From Talinum fruticosum (taxonomy: Eukaryota > Streptophyta > Magnoliopsida > Caryophyllales > Talinaceae): DNA of 64,000 nt. The DNA lies in assembly GCA_021018815.1 (NCBI GenBank), contig JAITYX010000008.1, positions 3,036,001 through 3,100,000 on the forward strand, given 5' to 3'. The translations under genes and the position numbers were made by a program. Positions 12,097 through 25,936 of this stretch are shown here, one piece after another. Position 1 is the stretch's first letter, and every line of letters begins with the position of its first letter. Below the pieces are notes generated by a model, which saw only the letters and a program-made list of their open reading frames with translations, had not been told where the DNA came from and did no database searches.

Positions 12097-12452
12097 TTTT
12101 TATGATTAATAATGAAAAGGCTGATGAAAATTTTGAAATAATAGTTGACCAATGAGTTTAGATGTTATTAAATTGAATTGATAAATATGATTTTGTAAAA
12201 GAGGGCCTATATTATAATGTAAAAATTTATAGTAATGTATAATAATTATACGGAAATAATTTTATATTGTGTGAATCTTATGAAAAAGAAAGTTTAGTTA
12301 ATTTTTTGAGCTTAGGTCATGATACTTTTTCAAGACCTCAAATAAAATAATTTCAGTATTAATATTTTCCCCTTTAGTTTAGTTTCCAAGTATTTTGAAG
12401 CTGATTTTCCCCTTTAGTTTCAACTAATTTTGCTCATAAATAATATTAATAT

Positions 12453-12710
12453 TACTCCCTCCGTTTCATAATATATGTCGCTTTAATTAATTTTTTCATT
12501 TTATAATTATAATGACATATTAATGTATGATTTATTAATTTTATTCTTATTAATTGCCTTATTCTCTTCTTCTTCTTTTTTAATTGATTTTCTTTATTTC
12601 CAATTAAATATATAGACAACTTGGTCCTTTAATATAAAATTTGTCATGATTAGTGTTTATTTGATATTCTTACATAACTTTAAAATGATTATTTTAAAAT
12701 AGAGCGAGTA
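12453..12710. mobile_element. Stowaway-like MITE (copy A)
   Basis: Terminal CTCCCTCCGTTTCATAAT at 12455 and, on the opposite end, CTCGCTCTATTTTAAAAT reading inward from 12708 form imperfect inverted repeats. TA dinucleotides flank both ends. The CTCCCTCCGT terminus and TA target site are the hallmark of Stowaway (Tc1/mariner-derived) elements. It is 254 bp, AT-rich and non-coding, and shares internal sequence (GACATATTAAT, TTTGTYATGA) with the copy at 28368-28624. Confidence 0.75.
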
Positions 12711-13876
12711 TTATCATGTCATTTATAACGACTCCAGTAAAGATGTATTATCATGATTGGTTGAATTTGTTTTTATTGAAAAGTCAGCAATGACAGTAAA
12801 TATTTGGAAACTAAAATCAAAATCACCGAAAAAAGACAGTTCGCGCATGAGAAAGTACAATTAGATTTTCTTTTTAAAAAAAAGAAAAGAAAAAGGGTAC
12901 AATTAGATTGATCCTAGTATTGCTTCATCTGTTTATTCTGATCCAAAACATATAAAATATGATTTACAATCTCGAACAAGTAAAACGTTTTCCACTAATT
13001 TTCTATCATTTCTGTAAAAAGAAAAGGATAAGTTTGCCAGTATATTAATTTTTTTTTCTTCTCAAAGTATATTAAAATTTCTTCGATCAAAAAAATATAT
13101 ATATTAAATTTATTCTATGACATAAAATAGTTTCCATAAGTTACATAGTTTTTTGTTTAATTTAAACACGGATATAATTCCTTTTATATCACAAGCGGTT
13201 ATAAGTACGCTTCCAAAAATTTGAAGATTAGACCGCTACCACTTCGACCAATAACTTATTAATTTATATTACATCCTTGTCAAATACCACTTGTTAATTT
13301 AGCTAAAATTTTATGTTCTCTCCATGGACAATTTTTTAAAAAAAATTAGAATTTTAAAATGTGAAACTGAACAAAGAAAAAAAAGATAATAAGTTAAGTA
13401 TATAAGTAATAAAAAAATTTTAAATAAAAAAGAAAAGAATTTATAACTAAATTTTAAAAATATTATTTTAATTATTTAAATAAAAATATATTCACTTATT
13501 TTTTAACTGATTATTAATTTTTATCATTATAAATTAACTATAAATAATAAAATTAACTAATTAAAAAAATTAATTAATATCCTTAAATAAAAGGGTAACC
13601 CTTCATTTGAAAAGGTAAAAAAAAAAAAACAAGGGTAACCCTATTAATTAAAACAAGTGGAATAGGAAGAGTATTGCAAGGCACGGGCATTGGGTAGACA
13701 GCGACGGGATGAAATGTAGTCGCTGAATTCTGAAAGCACAAGTCCCTCTCCAACTCCAATCACTCCCCGGGTCCTTTCGTAGTACCTTCCCTAGCTACCC
13801 GTTTCCTCCGGCCCCCTTCTCGCCAGTCTTTTCCTCTCCCGCTGCCAACATAGCCTTTGCTTTTTTACCCGATTAA

Positions 13877-14444
13877 GGCTCTATTCGGTACTAATTTTTA
13901 AGGTACTAGTTAGTGGTTTGGAAAAGTTAAAATAGTACAATATCTTTTTTAGTAACAACTAAATCGGTTAATCCACAATCAATTTATGCTCATTAGAATC
14001 CTTTCCGATACAGGGTTTACTTGGTAAAAGTTTGATTTTCAAAAAGAAAACCAGTCCTAAACTATGACCATGTTTGACAAACAGTTGTTAGATGTTTGTG
14101 TCAACTGTTAGCAGATTACCTGTTTGAATTATTTATTTTGCATTAACTATTTGAATTAATTATTTTTGAAAATGTGTTTGGTAAAATTAGCTATTTGAAG
14201 AACAAATGTTTAGTGAAATTTCATTTATGCCCTTATGTCTAAGTTGTATTTTAAATAAATAAATATATATGTTTTTATTGATCATTTATTTTTTCAAATA
14301 TAATTATATTATGTTATATATACAAATTATCTTCATTTATAAAACTTTATTTTTCTTACTATTTTTACAAAATTTATATTCATTTTCTATCTAATACAAT
14401 ATTTATTATATTCAATTTAAATAAAAAAATTTAAGTAGTAGTAG

Positions 14445-14528
<84 letters not shown>

Positions 14529-14729
14529 GTGTTGGTGGCATATGGCGTAATTTCTTCAAACTTTTTGGGCAAATGTGTCATTTTCACAAACAACTTCTTC
14601 TCAAAAGGCTAATGGGAATAACTTTTTCGAACAAATCTTTCAAACAATTGTTAACCAAACACTAATTTAGTTGTTTTGACCCCCAAACGACTCTTTTTTC
14701 TCAAAAAGTTGTTGCAACCGAACAAAGCC
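13877..14729. mobile_element. Possible MITE-like element with TIR GGCTYTRTTCGGT, carrying (AAT)n
   Basis: The left end GGCTCTATTCGGTAC and the inverted right end GGCTTTGTTCGGTTG match over about 13 bases. Nested inside, CATGTTTGACAAACAGTTGTTAG near 14068 and the inverted AGTGTTTGGTTAACAATTGTTTG near 14663 suggest a second, inner element of the common TGTTTGG...AACAGTTG plant MITE type. I could not find a clear target-site duplication for either, so the borders are tentative. Confidence 0.4.
14448..14529. repeat. (AAT)n microsatellite, long
   Basis: About 27 perfect AAT units, inside a putative MITE. Confidence 0.97.
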
Positions 14730-15435
14730 TATATGAGTGTGTAAAACTTATCCATTAAAAAAACTTATGTGAGAAGAGTCATAAACGTGAAATTAATAGT
14801 AGATAACATCAATATAATTTTATGACCAAATTTGTGGTATAAGTATTGTTGAACCTTAGCTTGTTAGTTTTCTATTGTAAAAAAATTAAATAGTGAGTGA
14901 TTAAATTTAAGTGATAATATTGTGTTAAAAATGGATCGAATCACTAGCCCACGTGCTAAAAATGGATACCGGGATATCATTTTGGAACAATCCGTTGATC
15001 CATGATTGGATTAACATACATGATTAATATCATCTATGGTGTAATTTTTTTAATTTGAGTTTATCAATTTTCAATATTAAAACCCAAATGATTAGCCATA
15101 TATAAATTACAAAAAATAGTTTTATGGTGAGAATTATAGTTAAGCCACTTTTTGGTTCAGGGTTTTTAAAGTTGAAATATGAAATAATATCATATATTTT
15201 TATATTAATGTTGAATCTAAATTTTAATTCGAGAGAAGTCACAAACGGACAATATAATTTAATAAAAAAATTGAATCTGAAATTAATGTATCTCGAATCT
15301 CGGTCTTAGCTACGAGATCAAGACCTTGTTGATTAGAAAGACTAGTATTGATGCATTGTCTTCTCTATCGTTTCAATTGTTGCAAGTATTATCTTTAATA
15401 AACCAAATTTCACATCCCAAAATCAATCAATCAAA

Positions 15436-15486
<51 letters not shown>
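15436..15486. repeat. (AAT)n microsatellite
   Basis: About 17 AAT units. Confidence 0.96.
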
Positions 15487-15654
15487 CGCTTTCATCTCCT
15501 ATATATGGAATAGTCGTCGCTTGAATAGCTCATCACAGTTAGACAGAAAATTTTTAAATTTGCAATATAACAATAAAATTAATACAGAAAAATAATGATG
15601 GATATATACTTATGGAGTTCTTGTTAACTAAACCATTTTGCAAAAATAAACCAC

Positions 15655-15730
15655 TAAAGTCTTAGTTTAGTGGTCAATATTATATTTTTGAGTATATTAA
15701 AAACCAGGTTCGATACTCCACTCTTCTTGT
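15655..15730 (+). mobile_element. tRNA-derived SINE-like head
   Basis: An A-box-like TTAGTTTAGTGGTCAA is followed about 35 bp later by a B-box-like GGTTCGATACTCC, the pol III promoter layout of tRNA-derived SINEs. No poly-A tail or target-site duplication was identified. Confidence 0.35.
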
Positions 15731-16549
15731 ATTTCAACCGCCACCTAGGTATAAAAATAATAGAATTCATGTAATCACTATGAAACTTCAAATTAAGGAA
15801 AATATTTATATATAACTATTGTTCATCTTTCTTATTGTACACTAGTACATGTCTACGATATTTGTCGTTTTTTAGCTTGTGAGAAAATATGAAAAAAATA
15901 CAAAATTTATGTTAAAAAATAAGGTTGTTGCAAGGTTTCATTGGACAAAATTGATAAAATAGTTGTTAATATATCTTTATAATTTACAAATTCAAAAAAT
16001 AATTTTCTCTCCAAATAATAAAAACTTAGGAGGAAATTCATAGTTAGATTAATATTTGGTAGACGTTATACTAAAAGAAAGGTTTAAAGACGTCACTAGC
16101 TAAGCTAATAAGTATAAGGGTAGCTTTGTTGGCAATTGGCATACTACAACACCGCTTTTTAATTTCTTAATGTAAATTAATTCATAAGTGGTTGCATTTA
16201 TTCTACACCAACGGAAAACTAAATTAAAGTATTCTTGTATTGCTGCTAAATCCCCCTCCCAAAAAACAAAAAAAAAAGACTCGTAAAGTTCATAATTGAT
16301 CTTAGACTACACACTAATTTCTAAAGTGATTTTTTTTAAAGACTTTTTCAACTTGAGATTTTAATTTGATCAATTGCAGGCTAATCAAATAATTAATAAC
16401 ATTATTTAATTTTTTCTCTCTGAAAATCAAATTTTTTTTAATTAAAATAAAAATATATTTATTTTAACTGTTAATATTAACGGTTAACTTATTATGTTTA
16501 GACAAAAAAAAAAAAAATTGAAAAAGAGGGAGAGGTTGAGGGCAGTGAG

Positions 16550-16981
16550 ATTTGCAATATAAACGTCGATATCTCCTTCCCTCCCATGTCAAGTCCCACC
16601 ATTTTTGAGGTTGACGGTGATTTTTCTCATTTCTTCTTTTTTTTTAAAATTTGAGAATTACTATATTTTCCTTCACCTTCTTTATCCTCCAAATTTGTTC
16701 TCTCTCTCCCCGACTTTCTTCTTCTTATTCTCTCTCATTCGGCGTGTGCTGTGTTCCCTCCCTCACTCTCTCTCTCTCTCTCTCTCCCCCGGTCTCTGTC
16801 TCTCTCTCTCTGCTCTGTATTTGACAGGACTCACATCATCAACCCAACCCAACCCAACCCCCTTTCAAACTACACTCATAAAAGAACCCACAAAAAGTTC
16901 ACTCTTTACGCGTCCCCCACTCCCCCTTTCTCTCTCTCTCTCTCCATATCCCCACCCCCAAACCAAAACCCTAATATCCAA

Positions 16982-17035
<54 letters not shown>

Positions 17036-17065
17036 GATAATTGAGCTCAATTACGGATCGGGTGG
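16550..17065 (+). promoter_or_regulatory. Core promoter and CT-rich 5' leader of the WRKY57-type gene
   Basis: A TATA-like CAATATAAAC lies near 16555-16565. From about 16690 to 17035 the strand is a long pyrimidine tract with several (CT)n blocks, the longest at about 16983-17033, ending 30 bp before the ATG at 17066. CT-rich leaders are common in plant genes. The long open frames here encode only Ser/Leu repeats and are not coding. Confidence 0.5.
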
Positions 17066-20000
17066 ATGGACGATTCGGATAAACCCGATCCGCTCGACCC
17101 GGCCTGGTCCTCACTCACCGACTCCGACTTCTTCGACAGAAACCACGACCACCACCATCACCATCATATCCTCACCGACTTCGGATGGACCGAGTTCGAC
17201 CAGGGCCCCCGGAGTCTCTCGCCTCACTGACGTGGACGATTACCAGCCCTCCGATACTCTATCCTCACCACCACTACTTCCAAGCTCTGAATTTCCTGAT
17301 CGGAGCTCCGACTTCGCTCCGGCCTCGTCTAACCAATCCGCATCCTCCAGCTCCTCCGAGGATCAGCCGGAGAAGTCCACTGGCACGCCCGCGACGCCGT
17401 CGGCGGAGATACCGTGAGTGCCTATTAACATTCCGTACATTTTCCCCGTTTTCGTCGATTTGAATTTTTTAAATTTACGAATTTTTTAGGTCGAGGGGCG
17501 AAAGTAAATTATGAAAAAGTAATGGGGTCGGGGAAAGACAGTACACGAAAATATAGGGGGTGGGAGGGGCTTTTTATTTTTATGGGGATCATAAACGAAA
17601 TTTTTTAAAATGGGGCGGAAATGGAAGGTCCCCGCCGCTATTGCGGCGGGAATGGCGTGGGAAGGGTTTTGATTTTTCTCTCTCCTATTATTTTTGCAGC
17701 AGGCTTTTCTTTTTTTTTTTTTTTCTCTTTTGTGCATTTGAAGCTCGTGGGAAATGGATGGCATATATAATTTCTGTACGATAAAAAGATCATTCCTTTA
17801 TTTCTTTATAACCAATTTTTTCAGTAGAATATTTTTGGACCGACTGTTTGAGATTTGAGTGCACATGGGGAAGAATAAAAACAGTAATTGGAATAATTTT
17901 GTTGTTGGGCTAAATTAGTGTAATATGGTTGGTTCATGAGATAGTATTTGTATTTCTTTGGCTTTTTATCATATACAAGTGTTTAATCACTTTGTTGGTT
18001 ATGTCACTAATTGTCTCTTAATTGAAGTTATTGCTCATCTTTCTTGGTGGTTTTCAATTAAAGAGAAGTCCTCACTTTGATATCCTTGCCCAAGAATCTT
18101 CCAAATTGCTTCCACTTGACCAACTTGCCTCTCCTTCTCTGTTCAACAATCTAGATCACTCTCTATATGAATGCTCATCTTGTTTATATATTTTAGTATC
18201 GCTTTTGATCTACCGACAATAACAGGCGTAAGATAGGATATATATCTATATTTGAAACCTGTTGTTCTTTGTTCAAATGACAATATTGTGTATAGTTAAT
18301 ATGCTTTGTCTTATACATATATACTCATGTAATCATTTTATTCTCATTTGAATACTTGGTAACAGAGTTCTAGACAGAGTCGTATCTGATTTTATTTTCG
18401 CTACACATTTTTTTCTTCCTTATTCTCAAAGGAAGTTTTGTGTCTTTATCTTACTCACAACTTGTAACATTGTCCCTTATACTGACCTATTTATAAGGTA
18501 ATATAGGATGAGTTTTGTGAAATGTTGTTAATTTTATGATACTTGTCCTACGTCCTCTTCATTATATAATCTAGCTTTATATTGGAATCATGAGCTATAT
18601 ATCAAGAACTGACTTTGAAGAGAAACTGAACACAATTAATGTAAACTTTTTATTTTTTATTTTTCTGTCAAAGATGACATTTTTCTTTTTCAGCGATGAT
18701 TATATGTATGTATTAAAACTTCCCTATACGTTTTTTTAGGACCAAGGTAATGAAGAAGAAGGGGCAAAAGAGAGTAAGGCAACCCCGATTCGCGTTCATG
18801 ACAAAGAGTGAAGTGGATCATCTTGAAGATGGGTATAGATGGCGAAAGTATGGGCAGAAAGCTGTGAAAAATAGTCCATTTCCGAGGTCCATATATACTC
18901 TGATCTCTATACATACATACTTAATTATCCTCCATATCTAAAGCTTTTCATCTTCTCCCTCCCCCTGTTGTGGTAGGCTATATGAATTAGGGAGAAGACC
19001 TATACTTGACTCACAAGTTATCAAAATCATGGAATTTTTCATACTCCAGTGATATATTATATACATTCATTAATCATTAGAGAGTAGTTTAGGCTCAAAT
19101 GAGGTGGATCAAGGGTTACTTTACAAAAGACATGTCCATATATAGGTTTGTGTGGAAGTCACCTTCAGCTTTTACTATACATTTAAGAAACAATTAATTT
19201 CCTTGCCATTGCTCATGTTGCCTTCCTTGCTATACCTACCTATACATTTTCTATTAGGCACTAACACCAGAGCGCACTATGATTGGTCTAACAAGTGCTC
19301 GAACAATAGGCATTCGCAACCCTATATTTACTCTTTTCAAGACGTAGGATGATTGGGGTGTATGTATGGTTGCTTCGTCTTTAACGTACCGTCTAATGGC
19401 AGGAAATAATCTCTCTGTAACAAGAGGTAAGACAGTTACATTTGACGTCTTGTTTCTGTTTGTGTAGGACTTCGCGGTATATGTGCGCTTGGATTTAGGT
19501 TTTCTAATTTAGCTACTGCTATTGATGGGTATATATGGGAATAGTCCAGTAGGAAATCCTGAATTACATCCATGCATAGGCTGAAAATCTTGTACAATAT
19601 GTGTTTATACATTACATGCTATATATGAAAATAAAACTGTACTTACTATCCTTCTTACAGGAGCTATTATAGGTGCACAAACAGCAAATGCACGGTGAAG
19701 AAAAGGGTGGAACGCTCCTCAGAAGATCCTACGGTTGTGGTCACCACCTACGAAGGCCAGCATTGCCATCACACCGTTGGATTCCAAAGAAGCACTGGAT
19801 TCATTAGTAACGAAGGGCCCTTCCTAGGGCAGTTTCCTCCACAGTTAACCCACCAGTTGATGTTCTATCCGCCACCACCTGGTATGCAATTTTCTCCCCG
19901 TGATGATTCAGCTAGTGCTAATGCACCAGGTTCCACCACTTCTTTCCAATCTTATCAAGAATCCCCTCGTGGAGTAGAAGAATCGCCCCCAGTCATCCCC

Positions 20001-20084
20001 GAGTCATCAGGCCAGCAACCGCGTCCTGCAACTGACGAAGGGTTGCTTGGGGATATCGTGCCTCCAGGGATGCGAAACCCATGA
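17066..20084 (+). CDS. WRKY57: WRKY57-type transcription factor (WRKY group IIc), three exons, one frameshift in exon 1
   Basis: Exons 17066-17413, 18740-18886 and 19661-20084, with GT/AG borders and both introns in phase 2. Exon 1 starts MDDSDKPDPLDPAWSSL with a His-rich patch and DFGW, as in WRKY57 proteins. The second intron splits the Arg codon of the WRKY domain after NSPFPR, the position conserved in group IIc. The domain reads [25 protein letters not shown]...C...HCHH, with intact WRKYGQK and a C2H2 zinc site. The C terminus EGLLGDIVPPGMRNP matches the WRKY57 signature. WRKY57 binds W-boxes in the nucleus and is known in Arabidopsis for drought tolerance and jasmonate/auxin-linked senescence. 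The C5 run at 17206-17210 shifts the frame to a TGA near 17230. With C4 the spliced frame is 918 nt (305 residues) and reads FDQGPGVSRLTDVDDYQPSD, so a spurious extra C is likely. Confidence 0.9.
17414..18739 (+). other. Intron 1 of the WRKY57-type gene
   Basis: 1.33-kb phase-2 intron, donor GTGAGTG and acceptor TTTTTTTAG. No embedded gene seen. Confidence 0.85.
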
Positions 20085-20347
20085 AGATCAAATGTAAGAA
20101 AAGGGTATGTATGGATCAACCAACGACTAGCTTATTGCATTAATATTATTGGATTTGCATCAAACATCGATCTGGTTGTGATCAATTTGGTATAATATCT
20201 TATGTTTGGCTAATTGTGAGGCCAAATTGAAAGTGATCAACCTATGTGAAATCGATCGATAAATTCTCAGGAAAAGATCGATTGCATCAAACTATGGAGC
20301 TATGGAGAAAATATATACTATTATAATTATTAGGAATGTGAGTCATA

Positions 20348-20349
<2 letters not shown>

Positions 20350-20415
<66 letters not shown>
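20350..20415. repeat. (TA)n microsatellite
   Basis: About 33 TA units, roughly 270 bp beyond the WRKY57 stop codon. Confidence 0.96.
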
Positions 20416-20417
<2 letters not shown>

Positions 20418-21190
20418 GTGCTTAATTAGGATTTGCATAGAGTTGGTTGAAGAGTTGCTATCAGAGAAGATTCATACAAAGTGCTTGACATTGCACCGAA
20501 AAAATAATAAAGTTGGTTGACCAAATAATACCCATGGTTTTTAAATAGATCCAAGGTTGTTTAAGCTTTTTTTTATAAAAAAACCATAATATGATGTTTG
20601 ACTTAGTAAACCTAATATCCCCTCCTTTAATATCACATGTTGTAACCCACTGGAAAAATCTATAATTGGTCAAAGTTCAAACTTTTAAGTTAGAAACATG
20701 GTTGGTTGCGTCTCAACTCTCAAGTGTCGGATTGTTCTAAATTTTGTAAAGTCGAAAGTATTAAATTTTATAAACTTATTAAACAATCTGAGTTTCAATT
20801 CACCTAAAATGTTAATTATGCTTTTTTTACTCCTTTTGAAGAGGATTTCTTTTTTTATTCATAGTATTTAAACGTAGGATCTTATAAGAAAATCGAGCAC
20901 ATTCAGATCAAAGGATTAAGTCCATTTTTGCTGTATACAAGGGGGTACAATAGTTGGCTCATATAACTATCATAGGATTCTAGTTTTGTTGAGATACTAA
21001 TTTATATTATGTTCAATATGAAGAAGTTAAAATGTAGAAAATAAAAATAAACCAGAAAACAAAGAAGGAAAAGCAATACTATTAGAAAATAGTGCAAAGA
21101 GTGATGATCTTTGGCTGCATTAGTCAAAGGATGGACCAATAAGATATGGTAGGCTAAATGCCTTGTTTTGTGATCTGAACTGTTAAGTTT

Positions 21191-21193
<3 letters not shown>

Positions 21194-21255
<62 letters not shown>
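21194..21255. repeat. (TA)n microsatellite
   Basis: About 31 TA units. Confidence 0.96.
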
Positions 21256-21256
<1 letters not shown>

Positions 21257-22689
21257 CTCCTTGGCCTATATAAATTCATATCTCAAGATTTCCCCCCACC
21301 CTATATATCATACTTGTTTATTTGAATAAATAACAATATATATATATATGGGTTGATTGTGGTAAAAAAGCAAAGTGAGTCAAAGAAAAAGGGCATAAAA
21401 AAGGAAAACTTTGGATAATGGTTGAAGATTTAGTTCCAAGATTTATTGCACAAAAGGTCAATTGAGGAGTCACATTTCCATGAGATTTTGCTTTTTTCCC
21501 ACTATAACTTTTTGGGTGACTATATATCTGATCTCCACTCCATTATTCCTCCACTTATCTTTGCTATTGCTGCATAGAACTGGTTCTCTAATTATCTTTC
21601 ATCCCACGAAAAAAGAATTCTTTCAGATTTTCCTTTTTCCATTATTTCACATACATATCCAAATTTATGTACATTCTGACTGTATGCGCTAATATATTTA
21701 TAACTCTTCAAATATATTTTACAGTTTTCGATCCGCACTTAAGCGTTTTATATATGAAGAATTTCTACATTATCTATTCATTTTTAATTCTGAATAGATT
21801 GATATATTCTCATATATATTGGCTGAGGCTGATGTTATACATACTTGCTGTTGGTTTACAACTTTAGAAATGGAACTTCATGTTATCTTAACCTGATATA
21901 CACCTGCTAGTGATATGTGTAGAGAGAGAGAGAGAGAGATTAATTACTGCAGGTCTCTGAGATTTTTGATGGTGTTTCTGTGCATAATTATTAGTTGAGC
22001 TTAAACATGCATGCTCAGTGCATTAGAGCATATTTGTTTGTCACCATCTTTGGACGACCTTCAAATCCAAGCATCCTCTCTCTCTCTCTCTCTCCCCGTC
22101 ACAGCATGGTGGTTAATTAAATAATGGGGTGAGTGCAGAAAGATTCGCAGGAAAAAGGAAGAGGGGGTGAATTCCAATGTTGCTTCTCTTTCACATGCAG
22201 GAAATTAAACATATAATTAGCTTTTGACCCGACATTTAGCTTTTCTAGGTTTCACCTCTCTCTTTAACCTTCTGTGAATTATAGGGTTTAGTGAACCCTT
22301 TTGGTGCATGATCATCATTAGTCAACCCTAATTCAGGCCTTACCTTTATCATTAGCCTCCCCTTGGCAGAGTTTAGTAGTCTTGTCTTTTTCACTTCAAA
22401 CTGCATTTACCGAGAAAACAGAGAATATTAGAATGGACCGACTGCACTTAATCATGTCCACAGGCCCAATCTAAATATGTCCACTTTACCATATTACACC
22501 TTGTAGACATGTAATTTGCATTATAATTTAAACCTAATGAATGAGTTATTGAATTTAATTTTAAATTATGTTAATTAGAATCAGGTCATATTTAAGAAAT
22601 ATTGTTCGGTTTGATTTCAATTTCTGGCCAAATTATTTTTCGGTACTATAAAGAACAAAAAGTTTTGGATTAGCTATTTTTAGTATGAA

Positions 22690-23073
22690 GGCCATGTTCG
22701 GCAACAACGTTTGGAGTAACTTTGTCCAAGTCAAAACACTAACCAACCAAATATTAGCGCTCGGTAAGGTAGTGTTTCAAATAACGTTTGCGATAGCTTA
22801 TACGTTTCTAAAAGTTAAGAATATTAGCTTGTCACATTTAAAAGTAACGTTTCATTTTTTTGACAAAAACATCCCTTCATTTATTTATATTTGACAAATT
22901 ATTTATGTCAACTAACTTAACCACTAAATTTACCGAACATATTTGTTCAACCACTCGATTGAACAGCTATCCGTTAACAACTAAAATTTAACAGCTTATC
23001 AGCCACTTAAACAATTATTAGTTACACAAACAGTTATCCGTTACACAAACATGTCATTTTGCCGAACAGGACC
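22690..23073. mobile_element. Probable MITE with TIR GGYCMTGTTCGGCAA
   Basis: The left terminus GGCCATGTTCGGCAACAAC and the inverted right terminus GGTCCTGTTCGGCAAAATG match over the first 15 bases. Both sides are flanked by GAA, a possible 3-bp target duplication (PIF/Harbinger-like). The interior has blocks such as AACAGCTTATCAGCCACTTA, typical of widespread plant MITEs. It is 384 bp and non-coding. Superfamily assignment is uncertain because the internal motifs also resemble hAT-type MITEs. Confidence 0.6.
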
Positions 23074-23269
23074 GAATTGAAACCATTTATTGCTTAGAGT
23101 TTGCAGTCAATTTTTGGGTTTTATTGTATATGCATGCAATCTTTTTCCAGATGGTATAAACAAAGTTCTTTTGAATTAGGGTTTGTGCAAACAAATTTTC
23201 TTTTTTCTAGTGTTTTATCGTTCGTTTAAGTGGAGCAGAACTACTATTAGTTGGAAATTTTGTTTATGT

Positions 23270-23345
23270 GTAAGGATTGAATCGAAGGTCTTACTTGCTA
23301 GCTAGAACTCAATGCCACACCACTCGAATCAAATTTGAACTAGTA
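23270..23345 (-). mobile_element. Possible SINE-like tRNA relic
   Basis: On the minus strand GGTGTGGCATTGAGTTC is followed by CCTTCGATTCAATCC, loosely matching A and B boxes. Weak evidence; no tail or flanking duplication. Confidence 0.25.
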
Positions 23346-25895
23346 TTAAATTTTTCTTAAGTCATATCTTATTAATTTATACGTAGAGTAGTCCATGTAG
23401 GGGATGTTTTTGTATGCTTACTAATTTAATCTTTTAAATTAGGTCTTCTAATGTATGCTTCACTATAAATTTGAGTGATTATCTCATAAGTGTAATTTTC
23501 TTTTTAAAAAGGGATGAAAATTAGTCATTTCATTTCCATACCTAGTGTTAAAATAATGAACCACTTTATCTCGGAATAAAATAATGAACCCGTTAAATAA
23601 TGTAGGTATGTTTCCATAAAAACCAAAGATGTTATTAACCTTGTGATTAAGATTGAAGTTCGATTATATTAGATTTCGGATCCGATTCTTTTTCCTTATA
23701 TTTTATTTTATTTTTTCGGTCGCTCATGTTGAAACCAAAAAAAAAAAAAACTTTAACTATGCCTCAATTGTGGATTGTTTGATTATGGCTCAATTGTTGT
23801 TTTAAACATACAACCCTAAAAACTTGATGGGTACAATACAAATATTTCAATGGGCGGAAATTTTAATCTTGCTGGAAAAGTGAGGCATAAATAATGTGGG
23901 CTTGTGGGCCCAACAGGAGCAGGGGAAGTCGTTCTCTGGAATTAATGCAAGGGAGGGAGGAGAGAGAAAATCCCCCAACGTTGATCATGGAAGCAAACCA
24001 ACGCAATCACGTCTATTCATAGACAGGCTTCGGTTGGGATCTCCCCGAACCAAACCCAAAGCCTACTTTAGCGGCAAATTAACTGCCGACGCCCGCCTCT
24101 CCCTTCAATTAATTTGGGCCCCACTCCAACGTCCGCTTCTCCAGCGGTTATGACCGTTGAGCTTGTCGGCCGATCCCTCTAATTTTTTTTTGGGGGGTGT
24201 TGAGTGGTAAAATATCCTTTTCAAATTCTCGCAGATGAATTATTGCCTATTCTACTCATAGCTGTGATTTTTAGTTAGTTGGATAAAAAGTTCTTTTAAT
24301 TTGCTGTAGAAATTCAAAAGTTAGGGTTTTTATGGTGTCGATAATTATTTATGTATTGTATGTCAAGAGGTGAGTGGCCTAATGACCACTCACCCTAATC
24401 TTAGGATGCCTACTCAAGTTTAATTTTGGGTGTTAATAATTTGTGATTGGGTATAGTAATGTTTGGAATTCTCCCTTCCTCCTTTAGAATTCCCTTGAGA
24501 TTGGGCGTTGAAGCGAGCAAGTTTACTTATCAATTCAAATAAAAAATAAATTTTTTATATATTGTATATGAAATTAAATTTAAAATTTAAGGTTTATAGA
24601 TACAGTTAAAAATTAAGGGTAACACTCTAACTATTTAAGACTATAGATAAGGTTTTTTAGACGTATAACTTGCACTAAAATTTAGGGTATTTTATCTTTT
24701 TAAAATGTATTACGAATATAATATAATATAAAAGAAATTTCACTTTTCAATATCTTCCTATCACAAACACTGTAGTAATTCACGCCATATCATAATGTTG
24801 ATTTAGGATTTATTGAAAATCTCTTAACTTGGTTATAAGTTATTAACAGGGGGTCTTAAAATGACTATGCATTAGATTGTTCCCTCTTAATATGAATTTT
24901 TATTTATTTATTTATGTGATATACCCTTTTAAATTAAATATTTTCCTTTCTTTTTGTTATTTTTATCACGAAATATAATTAAAAATGAATATTATTACAA
25001 ATAAAAAAGTTTATTTTTTTACAACATCTTAAGCACTACAATGAATAGTTCGAATTTCATTGATCAAACTTGAAATGATCAACATACTTATATATAGGAT
25101 CTCCAACATTTTACTAGACAACGACCCTTTTTTTTATAATTTATATTGTAATTCTGTGTTTGTGGATTTAAATAATTACATAATACTTTATTTTGATTAT
25201 TTTTCTAATAAACACCATCTAATTTCATAGTCCTCCCCCCCAAACCAAATTATATTCTCTTTCTCAAAGTGCACTATATCATCATGTCTGTAAACTCCAG
25301 CAGGTAATATAAACACTTCCTGTACCCCTAAAAAATGGGCCATAGGTTGTTGGATCAAGGGAAGGAGCGTGATTTAGTGTTGGAAGGTGTAGGGTCGTTA
25401 GCCAATCAATCTCAATCAGTGGACCCGCTGTCGATCAATCATATTCCGATTTAGACATGAACTTGTATGGATGTGACACCTATGATTAGGGCCTTCAAGT
25501 CGGCCCACCCTCTTCACTACGTAAAAAAAAAAAAAAGAAAAGAAAAAATTGTTTCTGGATTCATTGGGCCTCTTTCGATTCATCCACATCGAGTACTAAC
25601 TCTAAAGGCCCAATTCATGGGTGGTATAACTGTTGCAATTGGTGGGCCAAGGCATACAAGGCCAAGCCCAACTAGAAGATAGATTTAATTATCCTTTTAT
25701 TTTTATTTTGTTATATATATTACTTATCTTTTAAATCTACATTTTTCAATTTATTATTTTAACAATAATAGTAATTTTCATTGTAATTATAGTTGCAAAA
25801 ATGTTAACTAGTATAAGGCCCTTACAACTAGATCTCCTCCGACCTTGCAAAAGCGGGACACACACTCGAGAGTTATTATTTACGTCGTTCTTTTA

Positions 25896-25899
<4 letters not shown>

Positions 25900-25929
<30 letters not shown>
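25900..25929. repeat. (TA)n microsatellite
   Basis: About 14 TA units followed by a T run. Confidence 0.9.

Positions 25930-25936
<7 letters not shown>

Larger units (their letters stand above)
7994..16500. other. 8.5-kb gene-free AT-rich region
   Basis: No frame here shows family resemblance. It contains (AAT)n and (TA)n tracts, a Stowaway-like MITE at 12455-12708, a MITE-like element with an internal (AAT)n around 13877-14729, and a SINE-like A/B-box pair near 15660-15715. A more GC-rich patch at about 13670-13870 breaks the AT background but encodes nothing I recognise. Confidence 0.65.

Noticed and set aside
13670..13870. GC-richer island that might be an exon or an organellar insert
   Set aside because: No frame gives a recognisable protein, and I could not match it to plastid or mitochondrial genes.
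16605..17065. Long Ser/Leu-rich frame upstream of the WRKY57 start
   Set aside because: It reads through the CT-rich leader. Only its 3' part, after 17210, is the true exon 1 frame, reached by correcting the C run.
23896..24153. 85-codon frame in a moderately GC-rich patch
   Set aside because: No domain or motif; composition alone does not support a gene.
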